Notes: a model not told the origin generated them from the sequence alone. Numbered from the stretch's first letter, positions 7,731-16,397 are shown. The stretch is 64,000 nucleotides of DNA from CAYZJV01 sp049310885 (GCF_049310885.1 NZ_JBMDYO010000002.1:310001-374000); one strand, 5' to 3'. Numbers and translations are program-made.

Positions 7731-8864
7731 CTACCTGAGACGCCAGTTACCAGGTGTGCTGCCAAAGGCGCGTTTAAAGAGGACATGGAAACGTTGGACG
7801 TTGGGAAAGGCACACTCGGATGCGATGGTCTCTATGGTAAGGTCGGTTTGTTTGAGCAGTTTACACGCTTGAATGAGGCGCATTTGTGCGATTTCGGCAT
7901 GGATAGTCATTCCCCTAGCTTGTTTGAATCGGATTTCCAGATTCCTCCGGGAAACCGAACAATGATGAACCACATCCTCAACGGTGATAGCTTTGGAAAA
8001 ATTGGTCCGTATGTATCTGACAGCCTGGGCTACCACAGGATCTTTTTCCAAGACCACTGTGGTACTTTCACGCTCAACCACCTCTTGCGGAGGAACAAGG
8101 ACGATGTGGGGTTGGTTCGGTATACGCATGGGAGCAGATTCAAGCATGGTATCGATCAACGCAGCACCCCGGAAACCTATAGTCGCACAATCGAGACGGA
8201 CACTGGAAAGGCTGGGATTGCATAGTGTACATAGCAAATCTTCATCATCTACTCCTAAAAGCGTCAATCGGGAGGGGATATCGAGAGCAATATCCGAGGC
8301 GTGGGCTATTGCTTTTACTCCTGCGATATCGTTGCAACAGAAGATAGCTGTGGGTTCTGGTAGCTGACGTAGCCATGATCTTAAAGCTGGCGATGGGGTG
8401 CTCTGTTGCCACCACGGTAGACTTCGTTCGAAACGGGGCATGGTATCGACAGAAATCCCAGCAGCTTCAGTGAATCCGAGTAGTCGCTGACGTGACCAAT
8501 GCACCTTCTGTACACCACAATAGGCGAATGAACGAGCCCCTAACCGCCTCAGATATTCGCCTGCCCTCCTTCCTGTAGCGAAGTCGTCATTCTGTACCCG
8601 ATGGATCTCATGCCTCGTATGGGCTCCGGCGATATCGACAACAGGAATACCAAGGGAGGCATACCGGTCGGCATCCTGTGCACTCTCTATCCTAGCGATA
8701 ACCGCATCGCATCGGTCGCGACCGGTATATTTGAGAGGACGCAGACCTCCACCCGATCCCCTTAACGACCAATCGTTTTTTGCCTTCGCATACTCGATGA
8801 TCCCCCGAGCGACTTGTGAGTCAAATGAATCTTGGAACCGTAATGATATACCTATAATTGGCAT
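7731..8864 (-). CDS. XylR-type regulator: LacI-like sugar-binding domain fused to AraC HTH
   Basis: 377 aa. Residues 1-270 resemble a periplasmic-binding-protein/LacI ligand domain (MPIIGISLRFQDSFDSQVAR, FCCNDIAGVKAIAHA, LLGVDDEDLLCTLCNPSLSS). Residues 275-377 are an AraC-type double HTH (ITVEDVVHHCSVSRRNLEIRF, IASECAFPNVQRFHVLFKR, ending FGSTPGNWR). This architecture is that of E. coli XylR, an activator answering xylose or a related sugar, but the ligand here is not known. No Shine-Dalgarno precedes the ATG. Its first ~20 codons lie in a 63-bp sequence repeated exactly at 11346-11408, and its original upstream region now lies 2.5 kb away; the gene now starts only 7 nt after the epimerase stop codon and may be read from the ugd promoter. 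Confidence 0.9.
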   Translation of the reverse strand: MPIIGISLRFQDSFDSQVARGIIEYAKAKNDWSLRGSGGGLRPLKYTGRDRCDAVIARIESAQDADRYASLGIPVVDIAGAHTRHEIHRVQNDDFATGRRAGEYLRRLGARSFAYCGVQKVHWSRQRLLGFTEAAGISVDTMPRFERSLPWWQQSTPSPALRSWLRQLPEPTAIFCCNDIAGVKAIAHASDIALDIPSRLTLLGVDDEDLLCTLCNPSLSSVRLDCATIGFRGAALIDTMLESAPMRIPNQPHIVLVPPQEVVERESTTVVLEKDPVVAQAVRYIRTNFSKAITVEDVVHHCSVSRRNLEIRFKQARGMTIHAEIAQMRLIQACKLLKQTDLTIETIASECAFPNVQRFHVLFKRAFGSTPGNWRLR

Positions 8865-8865
8865 A
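8803..8865. repeat. 63-bp direct repeat, copy 1 (5' end of the xylR-like gene)
   Basis: Identical base for base to 11346-11408 (offset 2543). This copy spans codons 1 to about 20 of the xylR-like gene plus one base upstream. The sequences diverge immediately outside both ends. Confidence 0.95.
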
Positions 8866-8871
8866 AGCGTT

Positions 8872-9858
8872 TTATTTGCCTGTTTGGGTAGAAGTTAGCC
8901 AAACATAAAAATTTTTCAATCCACTTGCTGTATCGAATTTTGGACAATATCCTAGGATTTCCTTAGCTTGGGTGATATCGGCATATGTGCAATCCACATC
9001 TCCTGGAGGTTGTGGTAGTCTCTTTATAATCGCGTTTTTACCAACAACTTCTTCAATTGCTTTCACCAATTCCGACAATGCCATTGGAGTAGAATTCCCA
9101 AGATTGAAAATCTTGTATCTTGAATCAGTTGCATTTGTCCAATCCAAGGCTTTCAGGACACCATCGACAATATCATCTATGTAAGTAAAGTCCCGTTTCA
9201 TACTACCATCACCATAGAAAGGAATAGGTTGGCCTGCAAGTATCAATTTGGTGAACTTATGAATTGCCAGATCAGGTCTTTGACGAGGCCCATAGACAGT
9301 GAAGAACCGAAGACAAGCTGTATTGATACCGTACAGATGATGATACGTGTAACAGATTACTTCACCAGCTTTCTTAGTTGCTGCATAGGGCGAGATCGCC
9401 TTATCGACCGGATCCTTCTCGCTGAAAGGAATCTTTCTATTGTTCCCATAAACAGATGAGGAAGATGCGAAAACATGTCTCTTGATACCCTGCGTCTTCA
9501 TCATCTCGAGAAGGTTCGTTGTTCCCAATACATTCACTTCGGTATAGAGCTGGGGATTCTCAATCGATGGTCTTACGCCAGCATAAGCAGCAAGATGGAT
9601 TACAGCATCGATCTCGTGCCTATCGAAAGCTTCTGCGAGGAATCCATTATCCCTGATATCACCCTCTTCAAGAGCAAAAGAGCCCCTTTGTTCTTCTGTT
9701 GTCTTCCTAATAGCATGGACATTCGATCGCTTTATCTTTGGGTCATAAAAGTCGTTGAAATTATCGAGTGCCACCACCGAATCCCCACGTCTGAGAAGCG
9801 CTTCACACACATGGGATCCAATGAATCCAGCTCCCCCGGTAACCAAGACGGTGCTCAT
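8872..9858 (-). CDS. NAD-dependent epimerase, UDP-glucuronate 4-epimerase type
   Basis: 328 aa extended short-chain dehydrogenase. The N-terminal TGGAGFIGSH binds NAD; DNFNDFYDPKIKR is the segment typical of the UDP-glucuronate 4-epimerase (CapI/GAE) branch; ASSSSVYG supplies the Ser/Thr and YAATKKAGE the catalytic Tyr and Lys. It converts UDP-glucuronate to UDP-galacturonate. The start overlaps the UDP-glucose dehydrogenase stop by 4 nt, so the two enzymes make UDP-Glc to UDP-GlcA to UDP-GalA in sequence, feeding surface polysaccharide made by the island further right. Both lie between the two 63-bp repeats. Confidence 0.9.
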   Translation of the reverse strand: MSTVLVTGGAGFIGSHVCEALLRRGDSVVALDNFNDFYDPKIKRSNVHAIRKTTEEQRGSFALEEGDIRDNGFLAEAFDRHEIDAVIHLAAYAGVRPSIENPQLYTEVNVLGTTNLLEMMKTQGIKRHVFASSSSVYGNNRKIPFSEKDPVDKAISPYAATKKAGEVICYTYHHLYGINTACLRFFTVYGPRQRPDLAIHKFTKLILAGQPIPFYGDGSMKRDFTYIDDIVDGVLKALDWTNATDSRYKIFNLGNSTPMALSELVKAIEEVVGKNAIIKRLPQPPGDVDCTYADITQAKEILGYCPKFDTASGLKNFYVWLTSTQTGK

Positions 9859-11180
9859 ACTCCAACTCCATGATAGACAAAGCCCATCTCCTCAACCTGC
9901 TGACGTTTGAAGATGTTCCTCAAATCAAAAAGAATTTTCTTTGCTCCGAGTTCTTCGTACCGGGAGAAGTCTAAGGTCCTAAAATGGTTCCACTCGGTCA
10001 AAATTACTGTTGCATCACTTCCTTCGACAGCCTCATAGGCATCATTGCACCAAGTTATGCTTTCTGCAATTTCACCAAACCGCCAAGAACCTTCCTTATA
10101 CCCTTGGGGATCGGATATCCTCAATTTGACACCCTTCTTTGCCAAAGCTGGAAGGATGACTAGAGAAGGAGCTTCTCTCATATCATCGGTATTGGGTTTG
10201 AAGGTGACACCAAGGATAGCGATAGTAGCTCCTTTCAAATCTTTACCCAATTCCTTTTCAATTTTCTCTACCATCTTGAGCTTCTGTCTCTCATTTGCTG
10301 TTACCGTCGCATCCATAAGACTCATTGGCTGACCACAACCGCGGGCAATCTCTGCCAATGCTTTGGTATCCTTGGGGAAACAGCTTCCTCCGTACCCAGG
10401 CCCCGCATGCAGGAACTTGGGAGAAATTCTTCCATCCTGTCCCATTGCCTTGGCAACTTTTTGAATATTTGCCCCTACTTCTTCACAGACATTCGCAAGT
10501 TCGTTGATAAACGTAATCTTCATGGCAAGGAATGCATTGGAGGCATATTTTATCATCTCTGCTGTCTCGATATCGGTCTCAACAAACGGAGTCTCATTGA
10601 TGAACAGTACTTGGTAGACATCCTTCATGACATTGAGTGCTTTTTCACTCTCAGCGCCAATGACTACCCTATCCGGATGGGTGAAGTCTTGGACAGCCGA
10701 TCCCTCCCGAAGGAATTCAGGATTGGAAACTACATCGAAAGGAATATCTACTTTGCGTGTTACCAACACTTCTTTGATAGCGTTCTTAACCTTTTGCCCA
10801 GTTCCGATGGGAACGGTTGATTTATCAACTATCACCTTATAGTCATCCATGTGTTCAGCGATTCCTTTTGCGGCAGCCAGGACATATTGCAGGTCGGCAC
10901 TCCCATCGTCGGCAGGTGGCGTTCCCACCGCAATGAAGATTACCTCGGAAGTTTTTACAGCCTTCGCGAGGTCCGTAGTAAAAATCAATCGTTTATAATA
11001 GGTGTTGTTCTTAACTATAGGTTCCAAGCCTGGTTCAAAAATGGGAATCTCCCCCTTTTCCAACCGCTCGATTTTTTTTGTATCGATATCAACACAAATC
11101 ACCGAATGACCAAAGTCACTGAGCAATGCTCCTGATACGAGCCCTACATAACCTGTTCCTATCACCGCAATATTCGCCAT
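9855..11180 (-). CDS. ugd: UDP-glucose 6-dehydrogenase
   Basis: 441 aa. NAD-binding GTGYVGLVSGA at the N-terminus, catalytic-Cys motif GGSCFPKDTKAL in the middle, and C-terminal UDP-binding domain (LGVTFKPNTDDMREAPS). It oxidises UDP-glucose twice to UDP-glucuronate. Start ATG at 11180 with AAGGAAGTGAT just upstream. First gene of the inserted pair; the epimerase follows with a 4-nt overlap. The distantly related wbpA-type dehydrogenase at 35150-36463 has the HCIPLDPYYL variant and handles a UDP-N-acetyl sugar, so the two are not redundant. Confidence 0.95.
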   Translation of the reverse strand: MANIAVIGTGYVGLVSGALLSDFGHSVICVDIDTKKIERLEKGEIPIFEPGLEPIVKNNTYYKRLIFTTDLAKAVKTSEVIFIAVGTPPADDGSADLQYVLAAAKGIAEHMDDYKVIVDKSTVPIGTGQKVKNAIKEVLVTRKVDIPFDVVSNPEFLREGSAVQDFTHPDRVVIGAESEKALNVMKDVYQVLFINETPFVETDIETAEMIKYASNAFLAMKITFINELANVCEEVGANIQKVAKAMGQDGRISPKFLHAGPGYGGSCFPKDTKALAEIARGCGQPMSLMDATVTANERQKLKMVEKIEKELGKDLKGATIAILGVTFKPNTDDMREAPSLVILPALAKKGVKLRISDPQGYKEGSWRFGEIAESITWCNDAYEAVEGSDATVILTEWNHFRTLDFSRYEELGAKKILFDLRNIFKRQQVEEMGFVYHGVGV

Positions 11181-11345
11181 ATCACTTCCTTAACGTACCA
11201 ATCAATTTTTTATCACATGATACCCAATAAACCCACATTTTCCAATGATGAAAGCACTCTGGTTCTTTTTTCTACTCCATCCGCATCCAGATCTTTCAAA
11301 ATCTCTACCTTTCGTTGAAAATGTCGTCATTCCGTGATCTCGCTA

Positions 11346-11408
11346 CCCCGAGCGACTTGTGAGTCAAATGAATCTTGGAACCGTAATGATATACCTATAA
11401 TTGGCATA
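11346..11408. repeat. 63-bp direct repeat, copy 2 (truncated remnant of the xylR-like 5' end)
   Basis: Exact copy of 8803-8865. It encodes the first ~20 codons of the xylR-like protein on the minus strand, then the frame runs into unrelated sequence, so it is a dead remnant. Sequence to its right (towards 11523) is most simply the ancestral regulator promoter region shared divergently with the aldo/keto reductase gene. Confidence 0.95.
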
Positions 11409-11426
11409 CGGTAATGATATCAGATA

Positions 11427-11440
11427 GTTTTGCGCAAAAC
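11427..11440. promoter_or_regulatory. 14-bp palindrome, possible regulator site
   Basis: Perfect palindrome GTTTTGCGCAAAAC, 27 bp upstream of the -35 of the aldo/keto reductase gene and 19 bp from the remnant xylR start. Position suits an activator or divergent repressor site; binding by the XylR-like protein is inference. Confidence 0.4.
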
Positions 11441-11466
11441 AATATATATGTAGCGTATTTCACGTA

Positions 11467-11494
11467 TTGCACAGTGCCATGAGGTTGCTACAAT
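11467..11494 (+). promoter_or_regulatory. promoter of aldo/keto reductase-alcohol dehydrogenase operon
   Basis: -35 TTGCAC (11467-11472), 16-bp spacer, -10 TACAAT (11489-11494), about 30 nt before the ATG. Shine-Dalgarno AAAGGAGA at 11508-11515. Confidence 0.6.
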
Positions 11495-11523
11495 GCCAGT
11501 AGGATACAAAGGAGAACAAGCTT

Positions 11524-12519
11524 ATGCAAACACCCTATATAACCATACCGCAAACTAAGGCAAAGATACCTGCAATCGGCCTGGGCACATTCGGAAGCGA
11601 CCATGTTGAACCCGACGCCATCGCCAAAGCAGTCAGAATGGCAGTAGAGATGGGCTATCGCCATATCGATTGTGCCTCTGTCTATGGAAATGAGAAACAG
11701 ATTGGAGAAGTCCTTTCCCAACTATTCGCCGATGGCGTGGTAAAACGGGAAGATCTCTGGATAACTGGAAAATTATGGAACGATAAACATGATCCTATCG
11801 ATGCCCGAGCATCCTTCGAACAATCGCTGAAAGACCTTCAGTTGGATTATTTGGACCTCTACCTGATCCATTGGCCATTCCCTAATTACCATCCACCGAA
11901 GTGTTCTATCGACAGCCGCAGCCCAAATGCGATTCCCTACGATCATGATCGCTATATGGCAACCTGGCGGGTTCTGGAGTCATTGGTCGATGAAGGTTTG
12001 ACACGGCATATCGGCTCGAGCAATATGACCATACCAAAAATGGAACTCTTGCTTCGCGATGCCCGTATTAAACCAGCCTGTAATGAGATGGAGTTGCATC
12101 CACACTTCCAACAACCCGATTTGGTCGCCTTCTGTAAAGAAAACGGTATCGTACCAATCGGTTACTCACCTTTGGGCTCACCTGGAAGGCCTGAACGCGA
12201 TAGGACACATGATGATTCGGTCGATATGGAAGACCCGGTTATCGTAAAGATCGCCAAGGACCATAGTGTACATCCAGCTACCATTTGCCTCAAGTGGGCA
12301 GCTGCAAACGGACATGTACCCATTCCCTTCAGCACCAAAGAGAGGAATATCAGGTCGAATATGGAAGCGGTGTCGACAGACCCGCTATCATCTGAAGAAA
12401 AACAGGCTATCGATGGAATCGATCGCAACTGCCGATTGATCAAAGGACATGTGTTCCTGTGGGAAGGAGCCAATGACTGGCACGACCTGTGGGATGAAGA
12501 CGGGACCATTACAAAATAA
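11524..12519 (+). CDS. aldo/keto reductase
   Basis: 331 aa TIM-barrel NADPH-dependent oxidoreductase that reduces sugar or other aldehydes to alcohols. The full catalytic tetrad is readable: Asp in RHIDCAS, Tyr in SVYGNEK, Lys in WITGKLWND, His in YLIHWPFP. GSSNM and PLGSPGRP are family cofactor-site segments, and IPFSTKERNIRSN is the phosphate-binding region. Strong Shine-Dalgarno and promoter upstream. Followed after about 30 nt by a zinc alcohol dehydrogenase, so the pair could interconvert an aldose, its polyol and a ketose. The adjacent sugar-responsive XylR-like regulator fits such a role, though the substrate is not known. Confidence 0.93.
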   Translation: MQTPYITIPQTKAKIPAIGLGTFGSDHVEPDAIAKAVRMAVEMGYRHIDCASVYGNEKQIGEVLSQLFADGVVKREDLWITGKLWNDKHDPIDARASFEQSLKDLQLDYLDLYLIHWPFPNYHPPKCSIDSRSPNAIPYDHDRYMATWRVLESLVDEGLTRHIGSSNMTIPKMELLLRDARIKPACNEMELHPHFQQPDLVAFCKENGIVPIGYSPLGSPGRPERDRTHDDSVDMEDPVIVKIAKDHSVHPATICLKWAAANGHVPIPFSTKERNIRSNMEAVSTDPLSSEEKQAIDGIDRNCRLIKGHVFLWEGANDWHDLWDEDGTITK

Positions 12520-12548
12520 CAATGCGCCAATGCGCAAGGAGGATAACC

Positions 12549-13610
12549 ATGAGCGAGAAGATGAAGGGTGCTCTGTTGCCCGGCAACAGTACCGTAGCTT
12601 TCAAGGATTTCCCCATTCCAACACCAGGACATGGGCAAGTAGTCGTGAAGACCAAGAGCTCCACCATTTGTGGGTCCGATATCCGGGCCATCTATCGTGA
12701 ACATCTAGGCAAAGGTCCCGAAGGATACCAGAATGTAATTGCTGGTCACGAACCCTGTGGACAGGTTGTCGAAGTTGGTCCTGGATGCAAACGATTCAAA
12801 AAGGACGACCGTGTTATCGTATATCACATTAGCGGATGTGGCGTATGCCACGACTGTCGCATGGGCTATATGATCAGCTGTAGCAGCGAACATCGTGCAG
12901 CATACGGCTGGCAGCGTGATGGTGGAATGGCTCCTTACATTCTTGCTGATGAGAAGGATCTGGTATTCCTACCGGATGAACTCACCTATACCGATGGAGC
13001 CCAGGTAGCCTGTGGATTCGGCACCGTCTATGAAGCAATCGAGAAAATTGGCATTAGTGGAAATGATGCCGTATTGGTTGTTGGACTGGGTCCTGTAGGT
13101 CTTGCCGCCCTCATGTTGGCCAAAGCCATGGGAGCCAACAAGCTTATTGGTGTGGAGATCCAACAGGAACGTATCGATCTGGCGAAGAAGCTCAATCTGG
13201 TAGACCATGTATTTACCCCTGGTGCCGATACCCTCGATCAGATCAAAGCAGTCACCGGAGGCAAGGGTGTTGAGAAAGCTCTGGATGCCAGTGCTAATGC
13301 CGATGGACGTGCTTTAGCCATTCGGGCAACCCGCCAATGGGGTAAGATTGCCATGGTTGGTGAAGGCGGAACGGTGAGTTTCAACCCCAGTCCCGATATC
13401 ATCCATGATCAGAAGACCATCTATGGTTCTTGGGTAACTAGCATTTGGCGCATGGAGGACCTAGTGGAACGTCTGGTCCGTTGGGAAATCCATCCTGAAG
13501 ACCTGGTCACCCATCGATTCAGTTTGGACCAAGCAGATGAAGCATACCGCCTTATGGCCAGCGGCGCTTGTGGTAAGGTTGCTGTCTGTTTCGATGAAGA
13601 GCTTAAATGA
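12549..13610 (+). CDS. zinc-dependent medium-chain alcohol/polyol dehydrogenase
   Basis: 353 aa. Catalytic zinc ligands are visible at Cys41 (STICGSD), His67 and Glu68 (AGHEP); structural zinc Cys at 97, 100, 103 and 111 (GCGVCHDCRMGYMISC). The Rossmann motif VVGLGPVGLAALML binds NAD(P). This is the sorbitol/L-iditol/threonine dehydrogenase-like group. Start at ATG 12549, preceded by AAGGAGGAT at about 6 nt; the frame is open further upstream but has no better site. Cotranscribed with the aldo/keto reductase. Confidence 0.92.
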   Translation: MSEKMKGALLPGNSTVAFKDFPIPTPGHGQVVVKTKSSTICGSDIRAIYREHLGKGPEGYQNVIAGHEPCGQVVEVGPGCKRFKKDDRVIVYHISGCGVCHDCRMGYMISCSSEHRAAYGWQRDGGMAPYILADEKDLVFLPDELTYTDGAQVACGFGTVYEAIEKIGISGNDAVLVVGLGPVGLAALMLAKAMGANKLIGVEIQQERIDLAKKLNLVDHVFTPGADTLDQIKAVTGGKGVEKALDASANADGRALAIRATRQWGKIAMVGEGGTVSFNPSPDIIHDQKTIYGSWVTSIWRMEDLVERLVRWEIHPEDLVTHRFSLDQADEAYRLMASGACGKVAVCFDEELK

Positions 13611-13625
13611 ATGGTATCGTTACCC

Positions 13626-13661
13626 CCAGGGCAAGCCCTGGACCCTGGAGGCTTTGCCTCC
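13626..13661. repeat. G+C-rich double hairpin, REP-like element
   Basis: Two adjacent perfect inverted repeats: CCAGGGC/GCCCTGG with a 2-nt loop (13626-13641) and GGAGGC/GCCTCC with a 3-nt loop (13647-13661), followed by a G+C-rich tail to about 13682. It sits just after the alcohol dehydrogenase stop codon. No second copy was noticed in the window. Confidence 0.55.
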
Positions 13662-13787
13662 TCTGCCGCCCCAAGGGACGGGGTATCTTCCCATACGTTT
13701 CCTGCTCTCACTCAGTAATGGACCAATTGTAATTGTTCCGCTACCCTCGTTTCGTTGGGAAATAAAAAAATATAGTTCGGAATATTT

Positions 13788-13815
13788 ACAGGTGATGGGG
13801 TATCCCATCACCTGT
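13788..13815. terminator. hairpin between convergent genes, probable terminator
   Basis: 12-bp perfect stem (13788-13799 with 13804-13815) with a GTAT loop, placed just before the stop codon of the minus-strand oxidoreductase and after the plus-strand operon. T-richness after the stem is weak on the plus strand and better on the minus strand. Confidence 0.6.
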
Positions 13816-13822
13816 GTGTTAT

Positions 13823-15334
13823 TCAGAGAGTTGGATTGAACTTTTTGCCATCCTCTTTACAGAGACGGATAGCGATATCACGCCCATCCTTAGCAGCTGT
13901 GGGAAGTCCTCCACCCGGGGTTGTCCACTGCCCTATCATGGCGAAATTATCCAATCCTTCCAGTGTCTTCGGGAGTGTCTTACTGAGAGTAGCCTTTGTA
14001 GGTGCAAATCCTTCAAAACTTCCCTGCCAGTTACCGGTGTAGCGGATAACTGAATGTGGAGTTGAAATATCGACCATCTCGATATTCCCGGAGATGTCAC
14101 CAACTAGCATGTCCAATCGGTCGATTACCTCTTGGGCTATCCTGGTCTTCTCCAATTCATACTTTTTCTTATCATTTTGGAACAATGATTCCCACGTTTC
14201 CCCTTCCCATGTATTTATGAGGACTGTAATCAGCGTATTACCCTTTGGAGACAGAGTAGGATCATAGCTATAGACATTAACAGCGAAACGATTATGAGCG
14301 GTACCATCGGGAAATTCGATGGCATTAGAGAAATATGGAGAGAATCCATGAGGCAAATCGGTACAATCGCGATTCACTCCAAGCGCAACCATTACGGTCG
14401 ACGGAAACAGTGGATAGGTATCATAGGCTTTCTTAACCGATGCGGGAAGATATTTGCCTTCGAGCATCTTATAGAGCGTCTGGCACCCATCGGCCGCACT
14501 GATTACATAGTTGGATTCTATGGTACGTCCATTCGCCAATACCACACCTTTGGCTTTATTATCCTCTACTAAAATTTTTTCAACAGCGGTTCCATAGAGA
14601 ATTTCTGCACCCCGTTCGATCGCCGACCTCTCGATATTCTTCGCAAGATTCAATGATCCTCCAATGGTATAACCGGCACTCCTGAATGGTTGCTGGGCAA
14701 GACCCAATGTCAGGGAGACCACGCTCCAATCGGCGGGAATTTCGGTAAGAAACAACTCTTTCAATTGGGGGTTCTTGAACCGCTCAGCGAAAGTCTCCAT
14801 CGGTATGAGCTGTTTCATCAATGTGACAAACCCGCTAGCATTGCGAACCATACTCCCTAGACTCTTTAAAAGAGTCTGTTCTTCAGTGATGGCCGCCATG
14901 TTGGCACTTCCCAGTTTTTTCAATGAGATACAAAACCGGTCAATTTCTTTCACATCTTCTGGAGCAATCCGTAGCAATTCATGTCTCAGTTTTTCCAGAT
15001 CGCTATAAAGACAAACCTTTTCTCCATTTGAAAGCCATACGGTAGTGAAATCATCGAAATTGACAATAGGAACCTTCGATCCATCTGCATTGGTAAAAGC
15101 TCCAAGCTCTTCCCATATACGATGGAAATCGGTCCCCTCTTTTGTACCCATCAACCAATGCACACAATAATCAACGATGTAGCCTTTTCTCTTCCAGGAA
15201 GTACACAGTCCTCCCGGTTGGCTATGCTGCTCCACTACCGTTACTTTGTATCCATTCCGGACCAAATACGAAGCCGCCGATAACCCAGCGATCCCGGCTC
15301 CGATAATTATTATGTGGTTATTGGAATTCTTCAC
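13823..15334 (-). CDS. phytoene desaturase/retinol reductase-like FAD oxidoreductase
   Basis: 503 aa. The N-terminal dinucleotide motif GAGIAGLSAASYL followed by VVEQHSQPGGLCTSWKRKG, and the C-terminal FAD segment WTTPGGGLPTAAKDGRDIA, place it in the CrtI/carotenoid-isomerase/retinol-saturase-like group. Members act on polyisoprenoids or other hydrophobic substrates; the substrate here is unknown and no other carotenoid gene is in the window. GTG start at 15334 with GAGGT about 9 nt upstream. Monocistronic by position: terminator-like hairpin at its end, and the glycan island starts divergently at 15546. Confidence 0.88.
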   Translation of the reverse strand: MKNSNNHIIIIGAGIAGLSAASYLVRNGYKVTVVEQHSQPGGLCTSWKRKGYIVDYCVHWLMGTKEGTDFHRIWEELGAFTNADGSKVPIVNFDDFTTVWLSNGEKVCLYSDLEKLRHELLRIAPEDVKEIDRFCISLKKLGSANMAAITEEQTLLKSLGSMVRNASGFVTLMKQLIPMETFAERFKNPQLKELFLTEIPADWSVVSLTLGLAQQPFRSAGYTIGGSLNLAKNIERSAIERGAEILYGTAVEKILVEDNKAKGVVLANGRTIESNYVISAADGCQTLYKMLEGKYLPASVKKAYDTYPLFPSTVMVALGVNRDCTDLPHGFSPYFSNAIEFPDGTAHNRFAVNVYSYDPTLSPKGNTLITVLINTWEGETWESLFQNDKKKYELEKTRIAQEVIDRLDMLVGDISGNIEMVDISTPHSVIRYTGNWQGSFEGFAPTKATLSKTLPKTLEGLDNFAMIGQWTTPGGGLPTAAKDGRDIAIRLCKEDGKKFNPTL

Positions 15335-15496
15335 AGCAATTACCTCTATATATCATTCGAGCGAATTGAGTATATCACACAAATTATGAAACCAATATCG
15401 GAGAAGAATGAATTCCCAACAGCATAAAGAATGATAACTTTTCTTTATTATTTATTTTGCCTCATAGGAAAACATGGTATCATCTCTTGAAATATG

Positions 15497-15518
15497 TGTG
15501 TTAAGTACTGGTAACACA
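15497..15518. promoter_or_regulatory. inverted repeat in the leader of the YidC-like gene
   Basis: TGTGTTA and TAACACA separated by 8 bp, about 15 nt before the AGGAG Shine-Dalgarno. Could be an operator or a leader hairpin at the left end of the glycan island. Confidence 0.35.
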
Positions 15519-15545
15519 ACTTCCATGTGAATTTAGGAGTCGATC

Positions 15546-16397
15546 TTGGGTTCCATTTTATATAGTATAATTATATTTCCAATAGAATTGCTCATTGAAA
15601 TGATATTTGTGTTCTTCAATAAAATTTTCGAGACCTCAGGCATATCCATAATATTTGTGAGTATTTTCATCAACTTGCTAGCGTTACCTCTTTACAATAT
15701 GGCAGAGAAGACACAACAAAAAGAAAGGGATGTAAAAAACCATCTACAACCACAAATTGGTAGAATCAAGTCTGTATTCAGGGGCGACGAACAGTATATG
15801 ATGTTGAACACCCTATATCGACAGAATCATTATCACCCTATTTATAGTTTAAGAACCATATTACCCCTGTTTCTTCAAATTCCATTTTTTATTGCAGCTT
15901 ATAGTTTTATTTCAAATTTACCGAATTTACAAGGAGAATCTTTTCTATTCATAAAAGATCTCAGCCTTGCTGATCAATTTCTACAAATCGGGAATAGTCA
16001 TCTCAATATTCTCCCGATAATAATGACAGTAATAAACCTCATTGCAGGAATTATTTATACACATGGACAAAAGAGAGAAGAAAAGGTTCAAATTGTTGGA
16101 ATGGCGGCCGTTTTTTTTATATTACTATATAATTCACCTTCTGCACTGGTAATCTATTGGATCTTCAATAATACTTTCTCTCTAGTTAAAAACCTAATTC
16201 CTAAGCTAAAAAGTCCAAAAATATTATTGATGCTACTTTTTGAAGTAACGCTTACTTCAATTGCATTCTCACTAGTGATGTTTACATCCTTTCTATCAAC
16301 TACCATCAAATATGTAATCTTCGTAATTTGGCTGCTGCTTGTTTTTTCCCCTCTATATAGCACCTACATGCAAAAATTTTGGGTAAATATCTTGTGA
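15546..16397 (+). CDS. YidC/Oxa1-family membrane insertase paralogue
   Basis: 283 aa, about six hydrophobic segments. The Oxa1/YidC core is recognisable: an amphipathic start, MAEKTQQKERDVKNHLQPQI (cytoplasmic helical region), YRQNHYHPIYSLRTILPLFLQIPFFIAAY, and SPSALVIYWIFNNTFSLVKN. The large periplasmic domain of housekeeping YidC is absent. TTG start with AGGAG at 7 nt spacing. The frame ends at TGA 16395-16397, but the same frame resumes at once as the membrane segments of the sulfatase-like ORF, so the two may be one broken or recoded fusion. In a glycan locus it may insert or hold a partner enzyme rather than act as the cell's general insertase. Confidence 0.85.
   Translation: MGSILYSIIIFPIELLIEMIFVFFNKIFETSGISIIFVSIFINLLALPLYNMAEKTQQKERDVKNHLQPQIGRIKSVFRGDEQYMMLNTLYRQNHYHPIYSLRTILPLFLQIPFFIAAYSFISNLPNLQGESFLFIKDLSLADQFLQIGNSHLNILPIIMTVINLIAGIIYTHGQKREEKVQIVGMAAVFFILLYNSPSALVIYWIFNNTFSLVKNLIPKLKSPKILLMLLFEVTLTSIAFSLVMFTSFLSTTIKYVIFVIWLLLVFSPLYSTYMQKFWVNIL

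Larger units (their letters stand above)
11181..11523. other. intergenic region between ugd and the aldo/keto reductase gene
   Basis: Divergent upstream region with no ORF. The left part (11181-11345) carries the ugd leader and presumably its promoter. The middle is the second 63-bp repeat. The right part (11409-11523) has a 14-bp palindrome and the aldo/keto reductase promoter and looks like the original upstream region of the xylR-like gene. Confidence 0.6.

Noticed and set aside
7593..8225. 210-codon plus-strand ORF opposite the xylR-like gene
   Set aside because: Antisense shadow: no ribosome site, no recognisable motif, while the minus strand encodes a complete regulator.
8866..11345. 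Insertion sequence or composite transposon between the 63-bp repeats
   Set aside because: No transposase, no terminal inverted repeats, and the repeats are too long for target-site duplication; homologous or illegitimate recombination is more likely.
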